NCBI RefSeq assembly: GCF_003946175.1
Contig: NZ_RHOK01000001.1
Coordinates: 124,001-188,000, forward strand
Direction: 5' to 3'
From: Lacticaseibacillus suibinensis
GTDB taxonomy: Bacteria > Bacillota > Bacilli > Lactobacillales > Lactobacillaceae
DNA: 64,000 nucleotides
Both the position numbers and the translations under genes were made by a program. Below are positions 46,222 through 54,700 of the stretch, piece after piece. Below the pieces are notes generated by a model. That model was not told the DNA's origin and ran no database searches. It worked only from the letters and a program-made list of their open reading frames with translations. Within the stretch, counting starts at the first letter, position 1. Each line of letters starts with the position of its first letter.

Positions 46222-47603
46222 TAAGCTTCACCTGCCGCTTCTTTGGCGGCTTCACGTTGCTGGGTGATGCGATTAGACATCTTGACGAATGGAATCCAGA
46301 TCAACGTGGCAACTGCCAAGTTAATGATTTGCACAATCGCGCCATTGATTGAGCCTGAGAACAGCAAGCCGGACAGAATCGGCGGCACAGTCCAAGGCAC
46401 ATTGTTGGTAATCACGCCAATGAACCCGATCTTGGTGAAGAACACCGCAATGTAGAAGCACAGTGGCTGCACGATGATAAATGGAATCGCGTACAGTGGG
46501 TTCAAAACAATTGGCAGGCCGAAAGTAATCGGTTCTGAAATATTGAAAATCGCTGGCATCAACGCAATCTTAGAAATCTTCTTTTCGGAAATCTGCCGCG
46601 ATGCAATGATGATGGCAAGGACTGGCGCCAAAGCAAAGGTGCCGGCAGCAATCGTGGAGAAGTTCATGAACATGGTGGAGTACAAGTGATGCGCTTGGCC
46701 CAGCATGTTTTCGGTATCATTAATGTTCCAGGTCAAACCAAAGATTGGGCCCCAAATTGATGTTGGGTGAATCCCAAACCACTGCAGCAGTGACCAAGTA
46801 AACTGAGAAACAAAGGCGAAAGCGGCGGTCCCAGAAACGGCCAGCGCTGGCTTTTGCAGCAAGGACAACAGGAGATCTGGAATGGACTTATCTGCCAAAG
46901 CATTGGCCAAGCCGGTCGCGCAGACGAAGAACAACATGGTAATCAAGCCTGGAATTAAGGATTCGAAGCTCCGAGCAACGGCCGGTGGAACGGATTCAGG
47001 CATTTTGATGGTGATGTTGCGTTTCAAGATCTCGTTGTAAATCACGACCGCAACCCCGGAAATGACCAGAGCGGCGAAGACGCCTTGGGTGCCCAGATAT
47101 GTGGAATTAATGGCATTGGTGACGTTAACCGTCTCTTTACCGTTAACAAAATTGAACTGCCACGGTAAGCAAATAAAGAAAGCACCCATTGCGTACAAAA
47201 CAGAAATCATATGTTCCTTGTTCTTGGGATAGTATTTGCGCGACAAAATGTAGGCAAACACCATGACCAGCAGCAAGGACAACAGGTTCAAGGACCCGTT
47301 AGCAATCAACCCAATCAAACCTTGAGTGGATTGCAGGCCGGAGAACAAACCCGACTTCGACCAAGCGCCCCAAGAGCCAGCAATCATCTTACCTAATTGC
47401 AGCCCTTGTTTACCGAAAATCAACCCATTCAACGGGTCAACGAAAACTGAAGAAATCATCGTCGCAAACCCGGCAATCATTGTTGTTGAGGCCACGAGAA
47501 TAAAGGAATCCCGCAAGGTCAGTAGCAATTTGTTTGCGGCAATTTTCCCGGCGGCCTTCGTAAAGCCCGCCTGGAACTTATTCCATGCCCCACTATTTGC
47601 CAT
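46221..47603 (-). CDS. PTS cellobiose-family EIIC permease
   Basis: A 460-aa integral membrane protein with about ten helices, typical of the CelB/LicC cellobiose/lichenan EIIC family (LLTLRDSFILVASTTMIAGF at the start). It transports a beta-glucoside-like or other disaccharide; the actual sugar is unknown. Overlaps EIIB by 11 bases. Confidence 0.92.
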   Translation of the reverse strand: MANSGAWNKFQAGFTKAAGKIAANKLLLTLRDSFILVASTTMIAGFATMISSVFVDPLNGLIFGKQGLQLGKMIAGSWGAWSKSGLFSGLQSTQGLIGLIANGSLNLLSLLLVMVFAYILSRKYYPKNKEHMISVLYAMGAFFICLPWQFNFVNGKETVNVTNAINSTYLGTQGVFAALVISGVAVVIYNEILKRNITIKMPESVPPAVARSFESLIPGLITMLFFVCATGLANALADKSIPDLLLSLLQKPALAVSGTAAFAFVSQFTWSLLQWFGIHPTSIWGPIFGLTWNINDTENMLGQAHHLYSTMFMNFSTIAAGTFALAPVLAIIIASRQISEKKISKIALMPAIFNISEPITFGLPIVLNPLYAIPFIIVQPLCFYIAVFFTKIGFIGVITNNVPWTVPPILSGLLFSGSINGAIVQIINLAVATLIWIPFVKMSNRITQQREAAKEAAGEA

Positions 47604-47910
47604 CTGTTGTCACCCCTTCTTTATCCAGCTTATCCACAATGGTCTGGCCATTCATCTGACCAAACTCAGCCATCGACAGCGCAATGACTTTGGTATTGGG
47701 ATGCTGTTCAACCACCTGATCATAAGCCCAGCTGATTTGCGGTGCGATCAAGATCACATCTAGCTCATCCCCGAGTTCATCGATCATGGAAAAATCCGAA
47801 GCACTGACCTCAACATCACGGCCAGCCGCATCGTAAACCTTTTGCATCTTCGAGCCAACAAGACTCGTTGACATCCCGCCTGAACAAAACAGGCCAATCT
47901 TTAATGTCAT
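47593..47910 (-). CDS. PTS lactose/cellobiose-family EIIB
   Basis: A 105-aa EIIB. The phospho-cysteine is in GLFCSGGMSTS (residue 9). It starts at ATG 47910 behind GGAGG; the longer frame to 48102 runs through the promoter and is rejected. First gene of the EIIB-EIIC-EIIA-esterase operon. Confidence 0.92.
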   Translation of the reverse strand: MTLKIGLFCSGGMSTSLVGSKMQKVYDAAGRDVEVSASDFSMIDELGDELDVILIAPQISWAYDQVVEQHPNTKVIALSMAEFGQMNGQTIVDKLDKEGVTTDGK

Positions 47911-47955
47911 AACAAATCCTCCCTGTAATCGGTAATGGAACCCTTTACAAAGAAT

Positions 47956-47984
47956 AATATAGGTCGCGAAGCGCTTACAGTCAA
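47956..47984 (-). promoter_or_regulatory. Promoter of the PTS operon with cre-like site
   Basis: TTGACT (47984-47979), 17 bases, TATATT (47961-47956). The spacer contains TGTAAGCGCTTCGC (47979-47966), which matches the catabolite-responsive element at 11 of 14 positions, so CcpA repression is likely. Confidence 0.75.
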
Positions 47985-47997
47985 TACCCTTTTTAGA

Positions 47998-48007
47998 TGT
48001 TATAACA
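47998..48007. promoter_or_regulatory. Candidate operator of the UTRA regulator
   Basis: Perfect palindrome TGTTATAACA, 13 bases upstream of the -35. The regulator gene lies next to it. Assignment is by symmetry and position. Confidence 0.5.
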
Positions 48008-48025
48008 AATAATGGTAAAAAAAGA

Positions 48026-48712
48026 TTAAGCGAGCGTTTGCTCGAGCTGATACCTAGCGGTGACGATGTCGATGTGGGCGTATTCAAACATCCGGCCTTC
48101 ACTGAGATATGTCTGTTGTTTGACGCGCAAAAGCGGGGTTTCGGCCGCCACGTTCAACTGCTCTGCCTCTGCCTGACTGGCCTCAATCACCGTGTATTGG
48201 CGCTTTGCTGATTCAGGACTCAAATCCAAATCGTTGCTGATGAAGTCATAGAGCGAATCTTTGATGACATCGAGGCGCATCCCTTGAATCAACTTAATGG
48301 GCATCCAAATATGGTTAAACGCCACCGGCTGGCCGGCCTGCGAAAAGCGGCGCTTGATCTCATAGACAAAATCGTAATCGTTCACATTAAGGAGCGGCTT
48401 CAAAAAGCTGGGCGCCTTAACCACTGCGAAATCCACGGCTTCGATGGTGACCGTATCAAGTGGAATCAAATCAAGTGGCAACGGGCCCTCGTCCGGCAAC
48501 TCATTGTTTTTAACAAAAGTCCCCGCCCCTTGAATCTTATAAATCAGTCCATCTGTCTGCAGTTCATCGAGCGCCCGCCGAATGGTGATGCGGCTGGCGT
48601 TATAGGCTTTACCCAGGACCGTTTCCTGAGGTAGTTGGTCGCCCACTTCGTAATCGTGATCCATGATTTTCTGGCGCAAGGCGTCAGCAATCAGTTCATA
48701 CTTTGTTTTCAT
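48026..48712 (-). CDS. GntR-family (HutC/UTRA) transcription regulator
   Basis: A 228-aa regulator: N-terminal GntR winged helix (LPQETVLGKAYNASRITIRRAL) and a C-terminal UTRA effector domain (about 85-225, with RRFSQAGQPVAFNHIWMP). It probably senses the phosphorylated PTS sugar and represses or activates the operon just downstream. The ribosome site is weak (AGGAAAGG about 11 bases away). Confidence 0.88.
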   Translation of the reverse strand: MKTKYELIADALRQKIMDHDYEVGDQLPQETVLGKAYNASRITIRRALDELQTDGLIYKIQGAGTFVKNNELPDEGPLPLDLIPLDTVTIEAVDFAVVKAPSFLKPLLNVNDYDFVYEIKRRFSQAGQPVAFNHIWMPIKLIQGMRLDVIKDSLYDFISNDLDLSPESAKRQYTVIEASQAEAEQLNVAAETPLLRVKQQTYLSEGRMFEYAHIDIVTARYQLEQTLA

Positions 48713-49019
48713 GACCGGTTCGGCCTTTCCTGTATTGTTTTCTTCTTGTGTGATGTTAAATAACCTTCATTTACTGTTTGGCAGACCTTGCTCAGTCCGC
48801 TTCAACGCCAACGTCGGCTTATTGAAAGCCCTATCGGCGGTACATACCAGATTATAGGCTAGCGGCTGACGAGTGACAACATCAGGAACTGCCGATGCTC
48901 ACCTTGGCGCAACACTCCGAGTGCGTTCATGGCACTTCGCTTATGGTTAATGATTGCTGGGGCCACCTTGTGAATTTTCGCCAGGATGCTATCATGTCAC
49001 TATAGAAAAGAGGGATATC
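48713..49019. other. Intergenic region, no supported gene
   Basis: About 300 bases between the regulator and the 37-aa gene. Apart from a promoter at 48968-48995 (TTGTGA, 16 bases, TATCAT) on the plus strand and a small hairpin near 48910-48927, nothing is recognised. Confidence 0.6.
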
Positions 49020-49133
49020 ATGGCCAAATATACCGTAGAACTCAGTGAAGCGGACTATCAAATGATTAAAGACTGCCATTCCAAGAACCCTTCTATCATG
49101 AAGGCAATGGAAGAAGCCAAGGAAAGCAAGTAA
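49020..49133 (+). CDS. 37-aa small protein
   Basis: MAKYTVELSEADYQMIKDC to ESK, preceded by AGAGGGATATC and a good promoter (48968-48995), followed by a terminator. It is charged and helical with one Cys; no family is recognised. The full expression unit around so short a frame argues that it is real. Confidence 0.65.
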   Translation: MAKYTVELSEADYQMIKDCHSKNPSIMKAMEEAKESK

Positions 49134-49151
49134 CGCCAGCGCGCTTTCACC

Positions 49152-49195
49152 AGCAGGTCCGATTTCCCCACTTAGGGCAACCGGGCCTGCTTTTG
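49152..49195 (+). terminator. Terminator after the 37-aa gene
   Basis: AGCAGGTCCG / CGGGCCTGCT (one G-U), 20-base loop, TTTT. Confidence 0.65.
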
Positions 49196-49292
49196 ATTTG
49201 CCAGCTCGATAAAACACTTTTCACTTTTAGGAATTTATAGTATTATTACAGCGTTAACATTATACAAAAATATATTTCCCGCAAAAAATAAT

Positions 49293-49403
49293 GGCCGGCC
49301 GGTCACACTTAGAATAGCTAAACCTTGGAGTTGCATATTCGCAACACCCAAGGAGTAACGTCAAGTTGCGTTTAGCGTCTCTCTTGTGACTGGTTGGCCT
49401 TTT
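49293..49403 (+). promoter_or_regulatory. Structured leader upstream of the LPXTG protein gene
   Basis: Three nested pairings: outer 49293-49307 with 49385-49399 (15 bp with G-U pairs), middle GCTAAAC 49317-49323 with GTTTAGC 49370-49376, inner hairpin CCTTGGAGTTGC 49323-49334 with GCAACACCCAAGG 49341-49353. A T4 tract follows the outer stem. It may be an attenuator-like or regulatory RNA. It matches no riboswitch I can name. Confidence 0.6.
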
Positions 49404-49510
49404 CTGCGCTCAAAAATCACAAGGAGTTAATCGCTGTCCTCATCGTGATCTAACCGCTTTGTGTTTAACCGATGCCTGTCATTACCATTTTTCTAACTAT
49501 GGAGGTAATC

Positions 49511-51835
49511 ATGAAAAAACACCCGCTCATTACCACCGCAGCTGCCGCTGCCTTGTTGACCTTCTCTGCTCAAACTACGGTAACCCACGCCACGACGAGC
49601 GAGGAGCCTACAGTCACCCCTGCCACTGAAACGGCCGACCAACCGGCGAAGGCCACCGACAAACAAGCCACTGAGGCGATGGCCACCGATAAACCCACCT
49701 CTCAAACCGAATATGACGAAAACGTCGCCGCTGGAGTGGCAGATGTCACCGCCGCCGAAGCTGCTGCCGAGCCGGCAGTTGATGCCGCCAGCGCCGCCCA
49801 GAACGCGGAAAACGACGCCGAGACAACTAAAGCCAACGCTGATCAAGCGGTGACTGACACCAACGCAGATCTAAGCCAGGCCCAGACTGACAAGACCCAA
49901 GCCGATAACGATGCCCAAAACGCGCAAGAGCAGCTCAATCAACTGCCGCCAGCCGCTGATGACGCTGCAGTCACCGCGGCCCAGCAAGCTGTTTCTGATG
50001 CGCAGACTGATCAAGCCAAAGCGCAACGTGTTGTTGACGACGCGCAAACCACTGCGAACGAGGCTGAACAAACAGTTTCTGCAGCCGAGGCTGAGGTTAA
50101 GAACGCCCAGGCAGCCGCTGATAACGTCACTTCTGAGGATGCTGGTGTTCAAAGCGCGCAGAAAGCGGTCGACGACGATGCCACTGAAATCTCTGACCTG
50201 ACTGCGAAAGAAGCAACCGACCAACAGACAGTCGCTTCCGCTTCCACAGCGAAAGATAAAGCTGATGATAATGTAACTGCTGCTGAAACTGCCCTCTCGA
50301 ATGCTGAAAAAGGCAGTCAAACGGTCACTGACACAGTTTCCTACAGTCAAAAAGACTGGCCTGATTCCACCCTACCTAGTGGTGTGGTCACCGAGACCAT
50401 CACCGAGGAAAGTAACTACACCCCCGATTGGGATGCGATTGGAAATTACTTTGTCGAGTACCTAAATGAGTTGCGCGAGAATAATGGGCTTGCCGCCGTT
50501 GGGCTAAACAGCGAAACAACTGCTTACGCAAAGACACGCGTTGCAGCCCAGCCCAAAGACTGGTTGAGTCACGACGGCGCGGATAGCATGCGATCAGAAA
50601 ATTTGGACATGTCGCTCATCAGATGGGGAGAAGGCCCGAAGTCCGACAAAGAATATGCCTATGCGGTCCTCATGGAGTGGTTTGACGAGCAGTACAACGT
50701 GTATGATAAGAACTCTGGTGCTGATCACTACGGTCACCGCTTCAACCTAGTTGATCCACTTCTTGTATCAATCGGCTTCTGGGGCGACGATAACGCCGTT
50801 GCTATGGATGGCGATTCAAAACCGGTCGAGGACTTTCCGAGTTATCATGATTCCATCGTGGCATATGGCGAGTACCTAGACCTGATGGAGGACACCGCCT
50901 ACCTTCAGTCCCTCAAGGGCATTCAGCTTCGCACGTTCGTCTATACCAAGACCGCCCCTGCTGATGCCTCCAAAGTGAATGCGGCTAAAGCTGCTTTAGC
51001 CAAAGACCAGGACGCAGCCAAAACTGCAGCAACCAATCTAGCCAACGCGAAAGCCACACTAGCGGAAACGCAATCCGCGCTCGCTGCTGCTCAAGCTAAG
51101 ACCGCCGACCTCACCGCCGCACTGTCCGCAGCCAAATCCTCTGCCGCGGCATCACTTGCCGACAAACGAGCGGAAGCCGACGCAGCGCGTGCAGCCGCTG
51201 AGGCCAAACTGACTGAAGCCCAAGGTACACAGACCTCCGCGCAAAACGCTCTCGACACCGCAAAGGCCGACCTGGCGACCGAGACCGATAAGTTAACAGA
51301 AGCGCAAAAGACGCTTGAAACCCTCGATGCCAATGCCACCAAACGCACAGAGCTTGCCGGTCAGATTGCGGACGCCCAGGCCAAGGCTGAGGCAGCCCAA
51401 AAGACGATTGACCAGCTCACTGCTTCACTGCATGACCTAGAAGCTGCTGCTGCCGGCGCCGAAACGGCCTTGACCACTGCCAAGACCGCACTCGCCAAGG
51501 CAAATGCCGAACTGGCCGTGGCTGAAGTACCCGTCAACGACGCCAAGGCCCTGCTCAAACGGATCAAGGCCAACAAATACGTGGCCCCGATTGTGAAAAA
51601 GCCTGTTACTGCGACGCCTAAAAAGAGCGGCCAAAAATTAATCGTCAAGCTGACTGCTGATAGCAGCAAATCTGGCAAGGTAACCGCGATTACGAACGCC
51701 GCCGTGACAACCGCCACTGGAACCGCCACCCTCCCGCAAACCGGCGACGAAGCTAACAGCATGCTGGTCGGCCTCGGTGTGGCCATGCTTGCCCTGCTCG
51801 GATTCGGTGTTGCCGGCGATCGGCGCCGCAACTAA
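49511..51835 (+). CDS. LPXTG cell-wall-anchored surface protein with CAP domain
   Basis: A 774-aa protein. Signal peptide 1-28, Ala/Asp/Gln-rich coiled coil 60-270 (SEC10/PgrA surface-exclusion-like), CAP/SCP domain about 295-480 (FVEYLNELRENNGL, WLSHDGADSM), a second Ala-rich coiled coil 490-700, and a sortase signal LPQTGDE, hydrophobic helix and RRRN tail. GGAGGT precedes ATG 49511. Such proteins act in adhesion, aggregation or conjugation exclusion; the exact role is unknown. The two coiled coils could hold the CAP domain away from the wall. High GC at third positions matches the chromosome. Confidence 0.88.
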   Translation: MKKHPLITTAAAAALLTFSAQTTVTHATTSEEPTVTPATETADQPAKATDKQATEAMATDKPTSQTEYDENVAAGVADVTAAEAAAEPAVDAASAAQNAENDAETTKANADQAVTDTNADLSQAQTDKTQADNDAQNAQEQLNQLPPAADDAAVTAAQQAVSDAQTDQAKAQRVVDDAQTTANEAEQTVSAAEAEVKNAQAAADNVTSEDAGVQSAQKAVDDDATEISDLTAKEATDQQTVASASTAKDKADDNVTAAETALSNAEKGSQTVTDTVSYSQKDWPDSTLPSGVVTETITEESNYTPDWDAIGNYFVEYLNELRENNGLAAVGLNSETTAYAKTRVAAQPKDWLSHDGADSMRSENLDMSLIRWGEGPKSDKEYAYAVLMEWFDEQYNVYDKNSGADHYGHRFNLVDPLLVSIGFWGDDNAVAMDGDSKPVEDFPSYHDSIVAYGEYLDLMEDTAYLQSLKGIQLRTFVYTKTAPADASKVNAAKAALAKDQDAAKTAATNLANAKATLAETQSALAAAQAKTADLTAALSAAKSSAAASLADKRAEADAARAAAEAKLTEAQGTQTSAQNALDTAKADLATETDKLTEAQKTLETLDANATKRTELAGQIADAQAKAEAAQKTIDQLTASLHDLEAAAAGAETALTTAKTALAKANAELAVAEVPVNDAKALLKRIKANKYVAPIVKKPVTATPKKSGQKLIVKLTADSSKSGKVTAITNAAVTTATGTATLPQTGDEANSMLVGLGVAMLALLGFGVAGDRRRN

Positions 51836-51926
51836 TTCTAGTTTGCAGTTTATGCCAGATAAACAGGTTTACCATAGCCATTAACAGAGGCCATCAGCAC
51901 TAGCAACTTGAGGCCACGGGAAACTA

Positions 51927-51975
51927 AACACCCCGTACCCAGCGCCTACAATCAGGCGACTAGGTACGGGGTGTT
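51927..51975 (-). terminator. Strong hairpin, probable minus-strand terminator or small-RNA end
   Basis: AACACCCCGTACC / GGTACGGGGTGTT, 13 bp perfect, with an inner CGCCT/AGGCG. The 3' side on the minus strand is TAGTTT, a weak tract. On the plus strand it could end the surface-protein mRNA. Confidence 0.55.
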
Positions 51976-52208
51976 CGCGTTATAGCGAGCGAACATCGTT
52001 ACTTACCTTTGGTGTCCTCGCTGTTCATATTCAAAATACTCATAAACGCTTCTTATCTCACCCCGTTTTTGATTCTGATTATGTGTGTTTCTTTCTATTA
52101 TATACATTGTTTAAATTGCCGCTATCAGCACCGAAATGTTGATGTTCATTTAATTTGATTGATGTACATTTATATCCACGCCAATTCGCGTTGGCAAATC
52201 GTAGGCAA

Positions 52209-52478
52209 GCATTAAAAAATAGCCCCACCCGCCGAAGCGAGTGAGGTTATTAACGCCGTTTTAGCAACGTTTATACGTCATTTTCACAGTTTTACATCTT
52301 CTTGCCATTTTTGTAAAACAAAAAGCTTCACTCCCGAAGGAGTTAGGCAAAAATTACGTGCGCCGGTGCATGTAAAGACTTTGCCTTTTAGCAAACGTTT
52401 TGTCAACTTTCAGAACAAAAAAAGCCCCACCCCCGAAGGAGCGAGGCTAATTCCAAAGGGGTCGAAATCGACCCCTTT
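52209..52478 (-). terminator. Cluster of tandem terminator hairpins at the prophage end
   Basis: Four successive minus-strand hairpins: 52454-52478 (GGGGTCG/CGACCCC), 52418-52450 (CCTTCGGG-type loop, seven T), about 52318-52349 (same loop, T5) and about 52214-52248 (GCTTCGGC loop, T6). The last three are related in sequence. They end the late prophage transcript. Confidence 0.75.
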
Positions 52479-52483
52479 AAATA

Positions 52484-53371
52484 TCAGAAAGGAAGTGTGC
52501 CTGCATTGGCGCAGCGCTGCATGTACATGACAAGCAGTGACTGTGCGCTAATCTTCCCATCGACTGGCGTGCCAGCTTTGCGCTGCATCGCCTTGATGGT
52601 GTCCGGGCCGAGAATGCCGTCCGCCTTGACGCCCAGTGCGCGCTGGATCGCCGCGATGAGCAGACTGCCCACCGGTTTGCCGACAAACTCCCAGCCACCA
52701 GTCAAGCCGGCGTTGTGCCAGTTGTACTGACTGGACACGATGCCATCCACGGTGGTGCCATACAGGCGCTGGAGTGCCCGGGTGAGCTGTGGCCCCCAGT
52801 AGCCGTCAACGGTCAGCTTTGCGGCCGATGCGCTGATTGCGCCAGCACTTTCAACCACGCTCGAAGCTGATGCAGATGAACCAGCATAACGGGGCCGCGC
52901 ATAGCCACGGATCACACCGTTACCCACGCTGATTTGACGGCGCGCTACGGTCCCCGGAATGCTCTTGTTGCCCTCGATAGTGGTGATTGTGCGGCCTGAT
53001 ACGCTCTCGACGAAGCCGATGTGGTCAGCGAAGCCGTCGTTTGGCTGGCTGGTGTCGTCCCAGTTGTAGACGATGATGTCGCCAGGCTTCGGTGTGATGG
53101 TACCGTCCTCGATCCAGATACCAAGCTTGGAGAACAAGGCTACATGACGCTGTACTCCGCACTCGGTGTTAGTGAGCGCCGTAGCGCCCAGCTTAATCAT
53201 AACGAAGCTGACGAAGGTGTCACACCAGTTATCGGTGTAGCGTACTTTGTATCCCAGTGCCAGCGGCTTGTGCGCGTTGTACGTGTCCACAATGTTATGA
53301 TGGCCAGCCGAGCCAACTCTAATGCCGAGATACTTGCGGGCCTCAGTCAGAACCTGATTTGCTGATGTCAT
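52484..53371 (-). CDS. Phage endolysin, CHAP domain with C-terminal cell-wall binding
   Basis: A 295-aa lysin. An N-terminal CHAP amidase/endopeptidase (Cys in NWCDTFVSFV about residue 49; His in FADHIGFVE) is followed by a Ser-rich linker (165-185) and a C-terminal domain with repeated DGYWGPQLTRALQ / DGILGPDTIKAMQ peptidoglycan-binding-like motifs. It degrades the host wall after holin action. It has no signal peptide and overlaps the holin stop by 1 base. Confidence 0.92.
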   Translation of the reverse strand: MTSANQVLTEARKYLGIRVGSAGHHNIVDTYNAHKPLALGYKVRYTDNWCDTFVSFVMIKLGATALTNTECGVQRHVALFSKLGIWIEDGTITPKPGDIIVYNWDDTSQPNDGFADHIGFVESVSGRTITTIEGNKSIPGTVARRQISVGNGVIRGYARPRYAGSSASASSVVESAGAISASAAKLTVDGYWGPQLTRALQRLYGTTVDGIVSSQYNWHNAGLTGGWEFVGKPVGSLLIAAIQRALGVKADGILGPDTIKAMQRKAGTPVDGKISAQSLLVMYMQRCANAGTLPF

Positions 53372-53640
53372 TACTTTGCCTCCGTTTTCTTGGCGAGATC
53401 ATACAGGCCTGATGCCGATAGACCAGACAGCAAACCCGCCATCAGATACGGGCCAATCTGGTCTACGTGGCCAAAGGTCAGCGCCCACAGGCCGGCTAAC
53501 ACGATGCCGATAAGCAGGCTCACCAGCGTATTCTTCTTCGCGTCTAGCCCCGTTGCCGTCTTGATTGCCTGTACAAGGGCCGCCGTGATGGGCGCCAGCA
53601 CGACCGCGATAACGGTTAGTTGCAACAATTCATTTTCCAT
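53371..53640 (-). CDS. Phage holin
   Basis: An 89-aa protein with two to three membrane helices and a charged C-terminal KKTEAK. It stands directly before the endolysin. It starts MENELLQLTV at 53640, within the end of the previous small gene; the upstream frame to 53739 lies over that gene. It should form the lysis pore. Confidence 0.82.
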   Translation of the reverse strand: MENELLQLTVIAVVLAPITAALVQAIKTATGLDAKKNTLVSLLIGIVLAGLWALTFGHVDQIGPYLMAGLLSGLSASGLYDLAKKTEAK

Positions 53641-53785
53641 TTTTAGATACCTCTTTCTTTTTGCGTTGAGCTGCGCTTGGCTTCTTGCGCCAGTGGTAAG
53701 TGATGTATGCCACCGCAATTGGAGCCACCGCTTTGACAAAGTCCGTCACGTCTTTGATTAGTTGATGCCAGTCAGTCCACGTCAT
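53630..53785 (-). CDS. Small phage protein, lysis cassette
   Basis: A 51-aa protein with one amphipathic or membrane helix (FVKAVAPIAVAYITYHW) and a very basic tail (RKKKEVSKNGK). ATG 53785 has GGAGTG upstream; it overlaps the membrane protein before it by 14 bases and the holin after it by 11. It may be a holin partner or antiholin; this is inference. Confidence 0.65.
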   Translation of the reverse strand: MTWTDWHQLIKDVTDFVKAVAPIAVAYITYHWRKKPSAAQRKKKEVSKNGK

Positions 53786-54164
53786 CCGCGTCACTCCTGA
53801 CTGCGAGGGTGATGATCAGTGCGAGTATTGCCGCATCCTGCACCCATGGCATGAAACCACCGTTGTGCGTGACGTGCAGAAACTGATAGACGGCCAATGT
53901 GCCCATTAAAAAAGCCGCCAGCGCGAGCGTAGCGGCATCCCATTCTTCGTGGTGTGATTTGCTCACCACCCATAACAACATCACAATGCCAACAACTACG
54001 AAAGCATAGTCGAAACCATGATCGTTCGCGATGTCCCGCACGTATGGCGGCCAGACGAACGGCTGTGGCACCAGAGCCATATTGACACCGATACCAATCA
54101 AGGCAAGCGCGATGATATCGTGTAGCGGGTGCTCTTTTAACCCCGTCCAAATTCGTGCTAACAT
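53772..54164 (-). CDS. Phage membrane protein of the lysis region
   Basis: A 130-aa protein with about four membrane helices and an acidic C-terminus (RSDADDVD). AGGTGAGG upstream. Position between XkdX and holin suggests a lysis or superinfection role, but no family is recognised. Confidence 0.7.
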   Translation of the reverse strand: MLARIWTGLKEHPLHDIIALALIGIGVNMALVPQPFVWPPYVRDIANDHGFDYAFVVVGIVMLLWVVSKSHHEEWDAATLALAAFLMGTLAVYQFLHVTHNGGFMPWVQDAAILALIITLAVRSDADDVD

Positions 54165-54204
54165 TTTTCCTCACCTCTTTTCCGATTAGATTAATAATCC
54201 GACG

Positions 54205-54324
54205 CTATGCCTGTGTCAGTGCGTCAGCCTCGGCTTGAGTGATGTAGCCCACGGACACGAAGAGCGGCAAGTCGGCCGCCGTGTATAGTCCCATCGCGTA
54301 GTACGTCTTGATTGCATCAGCCAT
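54205..54324 (-). CDS. XkdX family phage protein
   Basis: A 39-aa protein, YYAMGLYTAADLPLFVSVG then YITQAEADAL, the XkdX pattern. Such proteins lie after tail-fibre genes in Gram-positive phages; role unknown. AGGGGGC precedes the ATG. Confidence 0.82.
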   Translation of the reverse strand: MADAIKTYYAMGLYTAADLPLFVSVGYITQAEADALTQA

Positions 54325-54325
54325 G

Positions 54326-54685
54326 TTATTCTGCCCCCTTAGTGGTTTCAGCCGCCGTGATAGTTGCTAACTGCTTCATGATAGCGGCGTTAGCGGCCGC
54401 GTTCTGCGCCGTCTGCTTGAGCAGGGTGGCGTTGATTTGGTCTTGTGCGCTTGGCTGCGGCGCCACCGGTTCTGGTTCAGCCGGTGCCACATAGTCAGCA
54501 TCGACCGTCACCGTGCCGCCAGCCAGTTTGCTGTGGCCAATCACGATTTTGGCCGATTCTTCGTCTGCTAGGTCGTAGATGGTGAAGCCGTCCGCTGTGG
54601 TATCGCCAGCCTTACGCTGGGTTGGGTTTGCCCAGCCGTGGGCGATGATCTCGCCGGACTGGTCAATCTTGAGCTTAATAAGCAT
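54326..54685 (-). CDS. Phage tail-region protein (DUF2977-like)
   Basis: A 119-aa protein: a beta-rich N-terminus (MLIKLKIDQSGEIIAHG) and an Ala/Gln-rich helical end after a Pro/Ala/Glu hinge. It resembles short DUF2977 phage proteins. AGGAGG upstream. Probably a minor baseplate or fibre protein. Confidence 0.6.
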   Translation of the reverse strand: MLIKLKIDQSGEIIAHGWANPTQRKAGDTTADGFTIYDLADEESAKIVIGHSKLAGGTVTVDADYVAPAEPEPVAPQPSAQDQINATLLKQTAQNAAANAAIMKQLATITAAETTKGAE

Positions 54686-54700
54686 GTGTGTACCTCCTGT

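Larger units (their letters stand above)
51836..52483. other. Gene-poor junction between surface protein and prophage
   Basis: 650 bases with no confident gene. It holds a 13-bp stem (51927-51939 with 51963-51975), a minus-strand 14-codon frame (51999-52043) and four hairpins described separately. The prophage attachment site probably lies here, but its other copy is outside the window, so it cannot be fixed. Confidence 0.6.

Noticed and set aside
49493-51831. Minus-strand frames opposite the surface protein
   Set aside because: Shadows caused by the GC-rich, Ala-rich codons of the real gene.
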